Shown one piece after another: positions 1 to 7,513 of a stretch of 64,000 nucleotides of DNA. The number at the start of each line of letters is the position of its first letter. The first letter of the stretch is position 1. The DNA comes from JADJXV01 sp046328995 (GTDB lineage: Bacteria > Bacteroidota > Ignavibacteria > Kapaibacteriales > UBA961). The stretch lies in contig JAXLVN010000008.1 in NCBI GenBank assembly GCA_046328995.1, forward strand, positions 41,803 to 105,802. The letters are read 5' to 3'. Both the position numbers and the translations under genes were made by a program. A model generated the notes under the pieces. The model searched no databases and had not been told where the DNA came from. It was given only the letters and a program-made list of their open reading frames with translations.

Positions 1-1
1 C

Positions 2-301
2 GATACCCTGCAGAAAAGATCACCGATTTCAGCACTCGAATTATACGGCTCATCCGCCGGCGCATTCGGTATGTCTCAATTCCTCCCCTCGAGCTATGTA
101 CGCTGGGCTGCCGACGGTGACGGCGATGGTAAGGTTAATCTCTTCGATGTGCCGGACGCTGTCTTTAGTATTGGGAATTATCTTAAGGTCAACGGCTGGG
201 GTGTCGAGCGCGCAGAACAGGAAAAAGCAGTCTTCCACTACAACAACAGCAAAGATTATGTGGCAGCAATTTTAAAGTTGGCAGAGAAATTGCAGCAGTA
301 A
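2..301 (+). CDS. Lytic murein transglycosylase B-like, C-terminal part (5' end outside window)
   Basis: The reading frame is open from the window edge and encodes about 99 residues ending in KLAEKLQQ. Visible are GAFGMSQFLPSSY, AADGDGDGKVNLFD and AVFSIGNYLKVNGW, which match the C-terminal half of the catalytic domain of MltB/Slt35-type transglycosylases. These cleave the glycan strand of peptidoglycan to 1,6-anhydromuramyl products in the periplasm. DGDGDGKVNLFD fits a 12-residue EF-hand-like calcium loop (Asp at positions 1, 3, 5 and 12), as known in Slt35. The catalytic Glu would lie upstream of the window edge or in the first residues and cannot be judged. It ends well before mraZ and is followed by a terminator-like hairpin, so it is probably not co-transcribed with mraZ. 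Confidence 0.82.
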   Translation, partial: DTLQKRSPISALELYGSSAGAFGMSQFLPSSYVRWAADGDGDGKVNLFDVPDAVFSIGNYLKVNGWGVERAEQEKAVFHYNNSKDYVAAILKLAEKLQQ

Positions 302-489
302 AACGTACCATTCTGTAGTGGAAAGTAAATCCGTACAGTTGCTCTTAAAATCCTCAAAATGAAAAATATTTTCAGTATGCAGTTAGTGCCCTGAAAATAT
401 TTTCATATACTGCCTTTCTGCCTGATGTGCGATATTCCCGTGGCGCATCATTTTTGTGTAGATGTGAAATAATTACAATAGAAAAAATT

Positions 490-530
490 AAAGTGCCTGA
501 AATTTGAAATTTTAGGCACTTTTTCGTTTT
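490..530 (+). terminator. Rho-independent terminator-like hairpin
   Basis: AAAGTGCCT at 490-498 pairs with AGGCACTTT at 514-522 and is followed by TTTCGTTTT. The A-rich 5' side makes it potentially bidirectional. It separates the transglycosylase gene from the mraZ promoter region. Confidence 0.75.
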
Positions 531-606
531 ATGGTTATTTAACCAAACATTTATGAACTAATATTTGCCTGTTATTCGGCTTTTTGGTTGTTTCGCACTG
601 TGATTT

Positions 607-661
607 GTGGGAGAAAGTGGGGGAAAACGCGATTTTCCCATAAATCGTGGGTGAAAGTGGG
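607..661 (+). promoter_or_regulatory. Four MraZ-box-like repeats upstream of mraZ
   Basis: GTGGG occurs at 607-611, 617-621, 647-651 and 657-661. Each pair has a 10-bp period within GTGGGnGAAAGTGGGG, and the two pairs are exactly 40 bp apart. MraZ proteins are known to bind tandem GTGGG/TGGG-type repeats with 10-bp spacing in front of their own gene, so this is most likely an autoregulatory operator. The gap between the pairs (622-646) contains an AT-rich stretch. The boxes end 57 bp before the chosen mraZ start. Confidence 0.75.
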
Positions 662-718
662 GAACGTAATTGCAGCAGAGGAAGAAAACAATTACTCCAA
701 CGCAAGTGTACAAACACG

Positions 719-1162
719 ATGTCATTTTTCAAAGGTCAGGAAGTATTTTCGATTGATAATAAAGGTCGGGTGAATATCCCGGCAAAGATGCGTAAAGCAC
801 TTTCGCCGGAAGCCAACGATACCTTTATTATTACCCGTGGTGCTGATAAGTGCGTCGTCGCTTATCCGCTCAACGAGTGGAAGAAATACGAAGAGCAGTA
901 CGCGAAGCTTGATCAGTTTGATGAAAAAAACAGATTCTTCTTACGGGTGATTTTGGCGTGGAGCGAGGAGACGGAGATAGACGCACAGCAGAGAATCTCG
1001 CTCTCGAAAAAATATCTCGACTTTGCAGGAATCGAAGGGAAAGTGACTATCGTGGGTATGATTGATCATATAGAGTTTTGGAATCCTGAAGAATTCGACC
1101 GCTATATTTCGACCTATTCTGAGTCGTATGAAGATGTCGCAGCACAGGTCATGAAAAAGTAA
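719..1162 (+). CDS. mraZ: Transcriptional regulator MraZ
   Basis: A 147-residue protein starting MSFFKGQEVFSIDNKGRVNIPAKMRKAL. It has the two AbrB/SpoVT-like swapped-hairpin halves of MraZ: the first contains DNKGRVNIPAKMR near residues 13-25, the second AQQRISLSKKYLDFAGI with VTIVGMIDHIEFW. MraZ is a ring-forming DNA-binding protein that controls the division and cell wall (dcw) genes. A longer frame begins at 647, but that extension overlaps the GTGGG operator repeats and adds non-conserved residues, so ATG 719 is chosen. It is followed after 22 bp by rsmH, the usual order. No further classical dcw genes (ftsL, ftsI, mur) follow. Confidence 0.95.
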   Translation: MSFFKGQEVFSIDNKGRVNIPAKMRKALSPEANDTFIITRGADKCVVAYPLNEWKKYEEQYAKLDQFDEKNRFFLRVILAWSEETEIDAQQRISLSKKYLDFAGIEGKVTIVGMIDHIEFWNPEEFDRYISTYSESYEDVAAQVMKK

Positions 1163-1184
1163 AATCGCACCTCATTCTTAGCAG

Positions 1185-2126
1185 ATGAAAAAACGACGTC
1201 CCGATCAACAAGCCGCACCCGAATATGATTATCATATCCCGGTGATGCTCCGCGAAACATGCGATTATCTGATAACGGGCACTAGCGGACTCTATATTGA
1301 CGGTACACTTGGCGGTGGAGGACATTCGGCAGAGATTCTCTCTCGGCTATCGGACGGCGGAAAATTATACGCTTTTGATGCTGATGAACAGGCAATCGAA
1401 CACTGCACACAAAAATTTCAGGACGAGCTGTCGAAAGCTGAGCAATCCAAGCTCGTACTGATAAACGACAATTTCATTCGGGCATGCAGCATAGGGGAAC
1501 TTCGGGGGAAGGTACTCGGTCTTCTGCTTGATTTGGGCGTTTCTTCGAGACAGCTTGATACTGGCTCGCGGGGAATTAGCCATCGCTTGAACTCCCGCCT
1601 AACGATGAGTTTCGGTTCAAGCGGCAACTCAGCAGAAGACCTCCTGAATAGATCGGACGAAAGGACCATCGAATCCATTCTGAAAATGTATGGTGAAGAG
1701 CCTTTCGCAGGAGGCATAGCGCGACGGATCATAACACGCCGTCGCGCTGCTCCTCTCCGGACTACCTTTGACCTCCGCTCCGTCATCGAAGAAGTCGTGC
1801 CGCCACACATGCTCTCCAAGTCTATTTCCCGCACCTTTCAGGCACTCCGCATCGCTGTCAATGATGAAATTAATGTCTTAGAACAAACCCTCCGTGGAAT
1901 TATCCCCGTACTCGCTCCACACGGAAGAATCGTCGTCCTCTCCTATCACTCACTCGAAGATCGGGTCGTCAAAAATGTCTTTCGCGAGCTCTCGCATGAC
2001 ACCGAAACTACACCCAAGCAGCTCCACATCCTCACACCCAAGCCCTTGCCACCATCCGACGATGAGATCCGGTACAATCCGAGAGCACGCAGCGCGAAGC
2101 TCCGAGTAGCCGAGAAATTACCATAG
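1185..2126 (+). CDS. rsmH: 16S rRNA (cytosine(1402)-N(4))-methyltransferase RsmH (MraW)
   Basis: 313 residues, a normal length for RsmH, which methylates N4 of C1402 in 16S rRNA using SAM. Family marks are HIPVMLRET near residue 17, the SAM-binding DGTLGGGGHS near 40-49, LLLDLGVSSRQLD near 112-124, GEEPFAGGIARRI, SRTFQALRIAVNDE, VLSYHSLEDRVVK and the C-terminal YNPRARSAKLRVAE. The stretch that normally reads RGFSF-x-DAPLDMRMD is replaced by RGISHRLNSRLTMSFG, so a strongly conserved motif near the active site is degenerate although the frame is intact. It directly follows mraZ. Family assignment is firm; full activity is less certain because of the altered motif. Confidence 0.93.
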   Translation: MKKRRPDQQAAPEYDYHIPVMLRETCDYLITGTSGLYIDGTLGGGGHSAEILSRLSDGGKLYAFDADEQAIEHCTQKFQDELSKAEQSKLVLINDNFIRACSIGELRGKVLGLLLDLGVSSRQLDTGSRGISHRLNSRLTMSFGSSGNSAEDLLNRSDERTIESILKMYGEEPFAGGIARRIITRRRAAPLRTTFDLRSVIEEVVPPHMLSKSISRTFQALRIAVNDEINVLEQTLRGIIPVLAPHGRIVVLSYHSLEDRVVKNVFRELSHDTETTPKQLHILTPKPLPPSDDEIRYNPRARSAKLRVAEKLP

Positions 2127-2186
2127 AAAAAATAATGCAATCCTCCACTAGCGCCTCTTGCGTTAAATCTTCTCCCCATCGGTGTG

Positions 2187-2207
2187 GACGGCAACGGGTG
2201 ACCGCAA
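2187..2207. repeat. Short dispersed motif shared with 57127-57147
   Basis: GGACGGCAACGGGTGACCGC (plus A) lies in the 192-bp gap between rsmH and the YjbR-like gene. The same word with one change (AAT for AAC) occurs at 57127-57147, also intergenic. It is probably a fragment of a dispersed repeat; its function is unknown. Confidence 0.45.
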
Positions 2208-2318
2208 GCCGCACGCTTGGAAATTGCAGAACGGGAACAAAAATTATTCATCCCATCAGGATTTCGTAAAAAATCAGTAGATTGCTGTTCGGTTTTATAT
2301 ATATTGCGGTGAAATTCC

Positions 2319-2681
2319 ATGACAATCCCTGAGTTACGCGAGTATTGCCGCGCCAAAAAAGGCGTGAGCGAAGAATTACCCTTCAGCGATGATGTACCGG
2401 TATATAAAGTGATGGGGAAAATGTATGCGCTCGTCCCGCTGATGGTGGACGTTCCTCGCATTAATCTCAAGTGTTTACCCGAGGAGTCACTGGAGCGGAG
2501 AGCACGGTACGAGGCCGTGCAGCTGGCGTATCATATGAACAAGCAGCATTGGATTACCGCGCTCTGCGACGGCACAATCCCACGCGAGGAGCTCTGTCAG
2601 TGGATCGACCGTTCGTATGAGTTGGTGGTACAAAAACTGACGAAGGCCATGCAGAAAGAGCTCTCGGAAATCAACGAATAA
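2319..2681 (+). CDS. MmcQ/YjbR family protein
   Basis: 120 residues resembling the MmcQ/YjbR fold: N-terminal LREYCRAKKGVSEELPFSDDVPVYKVMGKMYALV, a central strand ending RINLKCLPE, then AYHMNKQHWITALCDGTIPREELCQWIDRSYELVVQKL. Members are small cytoplasmic alpha/beta proteins related to the CyaY-like/double-wing fold; their role is poorly defined. Nothing here shows a catalytic site. It lies 32 bp before the DinB-like gene on the same strand and may be co-transcribed with it. Confidence 0.82.
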   Translation: MTIPELREYCRAKKGVSEELPFSDDVPVYKVMGKMYALVPLMVDVPRINLKCLPEESLERRARYEAVQLAYHMNKQHWITALCDGTIPREELCQWIDRSYELVVQKLTKAMQKELSEINE

Positions 2682-2713
2682 CAGCATATACTTACACTCT
2701 AAAGGTTATTGAT

Positions 2714-3175
2714 ATGGCAGGACTTACGTTTATCGGTAAAAATTATGCCTTCACGCATCGTATTACCAAAAGTACACTCGAAGGCGTGTCGCAGGAGGAG
2801 TCGCTCCGGGCACCGGAGGGTGGAGGAAATTGTATTAACTGGATCCTGGGACACATGCTCCTCACGCGGGACTCGATGCTCGAATCGATGGGCAAAGCGC
2901 GCTTGTGGACCGATGCCGAAGCCCGGAAAATCTACGAGCGGGGTTCGGCGCCACTGACTGAGAGCGGTAATGCGACCGATATAGCAACACTGCTCGACAT
3001 ATTCGACCAAACGCAAGCATTCTTAATGGAAGGAATTGCCTACTTGGAGCAGCATCCGACGGAAGATGGCAAGCTGGAGGGGACGATCGGATTTCTGAAT
3101 TTTCATGAGTCATATCATTGTGGTCAATTAGCGATTCTACGGCGAATGCTCGGTAAAGAAAGTATAATTAAATAA
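2714..3175 (+). CDS. DinB-family putative metal-binding protein
   Basis: 153 residues, the expected length of a DinB/YfiT-like four-helix bundle. The typical metal-binding histidine triad is visible: His47 in NWILGHMLL and His131 and His135 in NFHESYHCGQL. Some family members are thiol-dependent transferases, many are uncharacterised, and no substrate can be read from the sequence. There is no signal peptide, so it is probably cytoplasmic. It is followed 21 bp later by ftsX and may belong to a short operon 2319-4418. Confidence 0.8.
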   Translation: MAGLTFIGKNYAFTHRITKSTLEGVSQEESLRAPEGGGNCINWILGHMLLTRDSMLESMGKARLWTDAEARKIYERGSAPLTESGNATDIATLLDIFDQTQAFLMEGIAYLEQHPTEDGKLEGTIGFLNFHESYHCGQLAILRRMLGKESIIK

Positions 3176-3196
3176 AAAGACTTACGGTAGTAGATA

Positions 3197-4054
3197 ATGG
3201 CACTTTCATACTTATTTGGCAAGGCGCATAAGCTCGTGGTGCGGAGGTTTTCCTCCGCAATGCGGATCGCGCTGTCGGCCGGACTTCTCACGCTTGGAGC
3301 AGCAGCAAGCGCAGCCGGATATTATGGGGTAACCGCAGAAATTGCACAGCTTTCGGGGAATTTGGTGCTGTCGGTATTTGCTGCTCCCGGGACGGATAGC
3401 TCAGAGACGGCGTCGATTGTACGTCAGGTGCGCTCACTACCGGAGGTAGCATCGGCGGAGCTTATTACACCGGAACAGGCGAAGCGGGAATTTGCGCTGA
3501 ATGTGGGTGAAAAATTAGATAATCTGTTACCGAATAATCCATTCCCGGCGGTGGTCAAGGTGCATGTGCAGCCCGCTGCCTGCACGCAGGAATCACTCGA
3601 TATGGTCGTGCAATCCTTCAAGCGCATTAGTTCCGTCGAGGATGTGCTCTATAATGTAGGATATGCACAGGCACTGTTTTCACGGTCGCGTCAGACCTCT
3701 CTGCTGATATTTGGCGGTGCAATTGGGATAAGCGTGGTGTTTTTGCTGTTTCTGTATTTTTCATTACGCGCTGAAACTGCCGCCGGTAGTGAAGAATTAT
3801 ACGTAATGACGCTCCTTGGTGCCTCCCGCGGATTCATTGCTCTGCCGCATATAGTATTTGCGCTCTATGCCTGCATGACCGGAATCCTGCTCGGAGCGGG
3901 TGCGGCTATCGGAGGATATTATCTGGCTCAGCCGATGGTGCCGTGGCTGGTAACAGTGCCGACGCAGTATCTTGAAATCAGCGGTTCTGCAGTCGTCGTC
4001 CTGGTGCTGATACTGTCGGTGTGGACTGCATTTTCCGTCAAACGGAAGCCGTAG
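3197..4054 (+). CDS. ftsX: Cell-division permease-like protein FtsX
   Basis: 285 residues with FtsX architecture: a cytoplasmic N-terminus, TM1 around residues 22-45, an extracytoplasmic domain of roughly 120 residues (LVLSVFAAPGTDSSET...VRSLPEVASAELITPEQA), then three TM helices in the C-terminal half (IFGGAIGISVVFLLFLYF; FVLYACMTGILLGAGAAIGG-like; VVVLVLILSVWTAF). FtsX pairs with the ATPase FtsE to activate septal peptidoglycan hydrolases. ftsE is not in this window. The downstream ftsB/divIC-like gene supports a division role. The MTLLGASRGFI motif before TM3 is typical of FtsX. Confidence 0.88.
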   Translation: MALSYLFGKAHKLVVRRFSSAMRIALSAGLLTLGAAASAAGYYGVTAEIAQLSGNLVLSVFAAPGTDSSETASIVRQVRSLPEVASAELITPEQAKREFALNVGEKLDNLLPNNPFPAVVKVHVQPAACTQESLDMVVQSFKRISSVEDVLYNVGYAQALFSRSRQTSLLIFGGAIGISVVFLLFLYFSLRAETAAGSEELYVMTLLGASRGFIALPHIVFALYACMTGILLGAGAAIGGYYLAQPMVPWLVTVPTQYLEISGSAVVVLVLILSVWTAFSVKRKP

Positions 4055-4097
4055 ATAGTATATTAAAGGGTCACTTATTCTCCAGAGACGACGCACG

Positions 4098-4418
4098 ATG
4101 GCTTCTCCCAAAACAACCATAAAAGAAAAAAAACGCTCCATGAAGCGCCGGCGGCTGATTATCGGAGGGGCGCTTTCAGCGACATTACTCGGATTTGTAC
4201 TCTTTACGAATCATGGAGTGGTCAAGAGAATTGAACTGGAAATGCGCCAAAAAACGATTGAGCGTGAAATCGTCCGGCAGCGTATAGTCACCGATTCACT
4301 GCTGCGGCATATCCGTATTCTTGAGACTGATACTCTGGAAATTGAGCGCCTCGCCCGGCAAAATTATGGTATGATCAAGCCCGGTGAAGTGGTGTATTTT
4401 ATTGAAGGAAAAAAATAG
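4098..4418 (+). CDS. FtsB/DivIC-type septum formation initiator
   Basis: 106 residues: a basic cytoplasmic tail, one TM segment around residues 20-38 (LIIGGALSATLLGFVLFTN), a coiled coil (RIELEMRQKTIEREIVRQRIVTDSLLRHIRILETD) and the family signature IERLARQNYGMIKPGEVVYFI. Such bitopic proteins act in the FtsQLB/DivIB-DivIC-FtsL divisome subcomplex. ATG 4098 is used; ATG 4140 (MKRRRLI) is an alternative just before the TM segment. The gene lies 43 bp after ftsX and converges with the minus-strand lipoprotein gene. Confidence 0.85.
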   Translation: MASPKTTIKEKKRSMKRRRLIIGGALSATLLGFVLFTNHGVVKRIELEMRQKTIEREIVRQRIVTDSLLRHIRILETDTLEIERLARQNYGMIKPGEVVYFIEGKK

Positions 4419-4476
4419 AAATTGCAGGTAGGTATTGAAATTTTACACATTCTGTCTATCATTGCGTACCGAATAA

Positions 4477-5196
4477 TTACCATGTCATTGTAATGAGTCC
4501 GCCGAATTCAAATGATTGAAATTGCTTGTCTTGTGTCGGAATATTGGCGCTGATAATGAGTTGAATTTCACCGTTTTTGCCGTTGTTAGTGCGGCTGCTC
4601 TTTCCAAAAAATACCTTGAGAATCCCTACATGCTCAATGAACCCGTTAGGCGAAATCGTACTCACACGCGAGCCGGTCGATTTGTCCGGTGAATTGAGCA
4701 GCACTTGCGTGCCGGCCGCAGGGATCGAATCCAAGCGTACATGCATCGAGACCACATATTCAGGGCGGATAATTTTGGCGGTGCTTCTGCTCAACGAGTC
4801 ATCGATGAGCTGCAGGTCGAGTGAGATCGACATTGGTGACGTAGAGGTGTCAATTTTGGCAGTCACGGCTGCCGTACGAAATGCCCACACGGTATTGAAA
4901 TTCTGCACAACTACGGTAGTATCCTTCAGACGCACAATGCGGCCGGAGTCCTGAATCGTCGTGTCACGAAGTAAGGTCAGCAAGCTTGTACCCTTCTCAT
5001 AAAAGGTGGCTACCGGCGTGACAATGACCGGCGTCGGCTTCACCGGCGACTGCTCAAGCGAATCGAGAAGAGTAATATGGCGGTCCGTGTCAATATCCGT
5101 CGAGAGCTTGCAGCTGCTCATAAGTATAATGACCCCAATAAAAAGCCAGCGCCACCCGGCTAGTCGGAGGATATTAAAAATGTAAGGAAATTCCAT
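4477..5196 (-). CDS. Hypothetical lipoprotein of the sigma/anti-sigma unit
   Basis: 239 residues with no family I recognise. The N-terminus (hydrophobic FIGVIILMSSC, Cys29) is a lipoprotein signal, so the mature protein should be anchored to a membrane. The remainder looks beta-rich, with DISTSPMSISLDLQLIDD and a C-terminal half running IRPEYVVSMHVRLD...FEFGGLITMTW. It overlaps the 3' end of the putative anti-sigma gene by 23 bp, indicating translational coupling. It may be an envelope sensor or accessory factor for that sigma pathway; this is inferred from position only. Confidence 0.7.
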   Translation of the reverse strand: MEFPYIFNILRLAGWRWLFIGVIILMSSCKLSTDIDTDRHITLLDSLEQSPVKPTPVIVTPVATFYEKGTSLLTLLRDTTIQDSGRIVRLKDTTVVVQNFNTVWAFRTAAVTAKIDTSTSPMSISLDLQLIDDSLSRSTAKIIRPEYVVSMHVRLDSIPAAGTQVLLNSPDKSTGSRVSTISPNGFIEHVGILKVFFGKSSRTNNGKNGEIQLIISANIPTQDKQFQSFEFGGLITMTW

Positions 5197-6430
5197 AACT
5201 CAGTCCAAATTTTATCAAGGTATAATTAATATTCTGGTGGCTGTACCGCAGGGCACTACCCTCAAGATTCAACATAAAGCTCACATTTTTTTCCGGTGAA
5301 TATCGCATTCCAAGCAGACCCCGGCCAATCGGGCCAATTGTCGTCCCACCTACCCCAAGCTGAAGAATCGGCTGAAATTTCTGCCACTCGAAAGGCATAT
5401 ACCGTGCTACGACACTGAGCGACGACAAGCTCGGATTTTGCTCGTACAAATAACGGTTGCCACGCGTATCAACAGATGTAAAAGATTGAAAATACTGTTC
5501 TTGTGCGAATTCAACCCCCGTCGAAAATCGTGAATTCCAGGATAAGAGTCCGGTGAGCGCAAGATTATTATAGGTCGGAGCCGTTGCCATGACGGTGGGC
5601 TCGTCGGTAGAGCGTGTATCGAGGCGTCGGAGCTCAAGAGACCAGAGTGGCGTCGATTGCTCGGGCGGGAGTAGGTCGCTCGACTGAGGAATATCTACTA
5701 TCGCCGGACGGAGTGTGGACTGCGTGGTGAACCGAGTAGCCGGCGCCGAAGAGGTATGGAATTCAACGGTAGATACCGGCAAGAACGCCGGAGCGGTTGC
5801 CTCGGGTGACGGGTACATGTCGCTCGTACTGACAGATTGACTATTCATATTATTCATATCTGAAAGGGCGATACTACCATTGGGCACGGTGCTTTTCTCA
5901 CGAATATAAACATATTTGATAATTCTCTCCGGTGGGGTAATGATGCTATGGTCTTGTCCTGCCGGCGGCTGCGAAGTATGATTTCCCGGGGCAGTACGTG
6001 ATGCCGATGAAGCGCTGCTTTCCACGGCCACTACAGTGGAAGTGCCTGTGACCTGTGCCTGATGCTGCGCGCCTGTATCCTGCATCCAAAAATACATGCA
6101 CAGAGCTGTAATTCCAGACATAACCACACCTGTTGTGATTGCCTTGGAAGAATTTCCCAAAAATTCCAGCATGCGAGCGCCAATGCCCACTTCAACGGGC
6201 ACAAGTGCTGCCGGAGCCGAAAAGCCAAGCGATGAAAACAGCGCCAACGTCGAGCTAGCCGGCGGAATAAATGCCTTGGTATCATTCTGCACGGCAGTAC
6301 GCATGGCGAGCAGCTGCTTGAGATCAGAACGTAATTCTTCGTTTTCAGCCAGCACGCTAAAGAGTGCCTGCTCTTGGGACGGGGTGGTCGCTCCATCCAC
6401 AAAATCGTATAATAATTCGTTGTATTCCAT
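5174..6430 (-). CDS. Putative membrane anti-sigma factor with C-terminal outer-membrane-like domain
   Basis: 418 residues. The N-terminus (MEYNELLYDFVDGATTPSQEQALFSVLAENEELRSDL) resembles anti-sigma domains that hold ECF sigma factors in the cytoplasm, although no HxxxCxxC zinc motif is present. A single TM segment lies around residues 97-116. A long Ser/Thr/Pro-rich stretch (about 130-290) follows, and then roughly 130 residues with alternating polar/hydrophobic strands, many aromatics (FQPILQLGVGG, RGLLGMRYSP, IKFGLSYGISLHF) and a terminal Phe, as in outer-membrane beta-barrels. It lies 27 bp after the ECF sigma gene, the usual sigma/anti-sigma order. The beta-barrel reading is inference. 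Confidence 0.68.
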   Translation of the reverse strand: MEYNELLYDFVDGATTPSQEQALFSVLAENEELRSDLKQLLAMRTAVQNDTKAFIPPASSTLALFSSLGFSAPAALVPVEVGIGARMLEFLGNSSKAITTGVVMSGITALCMYFWMQDTGAQHQAQVTGTSTVVAVESSASSASRTAPGNHTSQPPAGQDHSIITPPERIIKYVYIREKSTVPNGSIALSDMNNMNSQSVSTSDMYPSPEATAPAFLPVSTVEFHTSSAPATRFTTQSTLRPAIVDIPQSSDLLPPEQSTPLWSLELRRLDTRSTDEPTVMATAPTYNNLALTGLLSWNSRFSTGVEFAQEQYFQSFTSVDTRGNRYLYEQNPSLSSLSVVARYMPFEWQKFQPILQLGVGGTTIGPIGRGLLGMRYSPEKNVSFMLNLEGSALRYSHQNINYTLIKFGLSYGISLHF

Positions 6431-6457
6431 AAGCTTATAGATACTGGGTTCTACAAT

Positions 6458-7015
6458 TCACCCGCATAAATCCTTGAGATACGGCTGTAAAATTGCTTTT
6501 ATTTTTTGCTTCGCCCGGAAGGCGCGTGACTTTGCATTGGTAACGGAAGTGCCGACAATCGCCGCTACCTCTTCATAGCTTAATCCGTCATATTCACGGA
6601 GGACAAACGCCTCGCGATGATCGTAGTCCAAGAGCTCTAGCGAACGTGCAATCAGGTCGAGGAGCTCTTTTTGTTCGTAGTTTTTCGACTCCGACGTCGG
6701 AAAATGAAAATCGTCAATCGCGACGGTAACTTTACGGTTCCGCTTGTGATTGAGACATAAATTCCGCGCGATGGTAATTAAAAATCCGGGAACATTGCTC
6801 ATCGGTCTTCCTGCCTTGGCATTTTGAAAAAACCGGATAAATGTTTCCTGAAAAATATCTTCGGCATGAGCGCTATCCTCGACAATGCGATAGCAGTAGG
6901 CATGAATGCGGGAGGAGTAACGGTCGTAGAGAAGCGTGAAGGCGCGCTCAGCATCCTTGCCCGTAAGCAATGCTGTAAGCTGTTCATCTGTAAAGGAAGT
7001 ATCAATTTTCGCCAT
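6458..7015 (-). CDS. ECF-type RNA polymerase sigma factor
   Basis: 185 residues from ATG 7015 (MAKIDTSFTDEQ). Region 2 is visible as AFTLLYDRYSSRIHAYCYRIVEDSAHAEDIFQETFIRFF, and region 4 as LLDYDHREAFVLREYDGLSYEEVAAIVGTSVTNAKSRAFRAKQKI, a sigma-70 region 4 helix-turn-helix. It directs RNA polymerase to alternative promoters, probably under control of the downstream anti-sigma gene. A longer frame begins at 7135, but the extra 40 residues show no family similarity, so the internal ATG is preferred. There is no clear Shine-Dalgarno. Confidence 0.92.
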   Translation of the reverse strand: MAKIDTSFTDEQLTALLTGKDAERAFTLLYDRYSSRIHAYCYRIVEDSAHAEDIFQETFIRFFQNAKAGRPMSNVPGFLITIARNLCLNHKRNRKVTVAIDDFHFPTSESKNYEQKELLDLIARSLELLDYDHREAFVLREYDGLSYEEVAAIVGTSVTNAKSRAFRAKQKIKAILQPYLKDLCG

Positions 7016-7501
7016 CACAAGTCCAATTGAGGTTAATTTACCGGCACGATAATAACACATTTCTCGGAAATTCGCTGCACATGATGGGTAAATTTTTAGG
7101 AGGATGGTCGTGTCAATGGTCAGAATGGTAAGCAAGCATCGATCATTGTCGTGGATTTAGCCGACAGCATATGAATAGAGATAATAAAGATAAAGACATA
7201 CTGAAGAAGAATACAAATTTTAGGGAGTGAGCAGAGTACTTTATTTCCTACAGTCGTAGTGTCAGCTATGGAGAATATAGGAGGATGCCAAGTAGGATAT
7301 ATCAACTATAGATAAATCAAGAGATTTTTTTATCGTCAACTCAATTCTCAACAGATAATTATACTCGAATAACCCTGCGTCGCTAAACAAACTCGCAATC
7401 ACACCACCCTTCGACTTGGATTAGAGGTCAGGAGAATAGACCCAATGCCACGCCTACTCTCCGCAGCCACGGGAAAACACGCGATTTATCGATTAAATCC
7501 G
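7016..7501. other. Intergenic region between divergent sigma-factor and lipoprotein genes
   Basis: About 490 bp that should hold the promoter of the ECF sigma operon (minus) and of the Ig-like lipoprotein (plus). Apart from the TAATTTTG element at its right end, I see no gene, no strong hairpin and no repeat. Short open frames here have no recognisable features. Confidence 0.5.
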
Positions 7502-7509
7502 TAATTTTG
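7502..7509 (+). promoter_or_regulatory. Bacteroidota-type -7 element (TAATTTTG) directly before the lipoprotein gene
   Basis: TAATTTTG matches the TAnnTTTG -7 consensus of Bacteroidota primary sigma factors. It lies only 4 bp before the ATG at 7514, so the transcript would be leaderless or nearly so if this element is used. I see no good -33 TTG at the expected distance. Confidence 0.5.
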
Positions 7510-7513
7510 CAGC

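Noticed and set aside
647..718. Upstream start for MraZ
   Set aside because: The extension lies on the GTGGG operator boxes and shows no family-like residues; ATG 719 gives the normal N-terminus.
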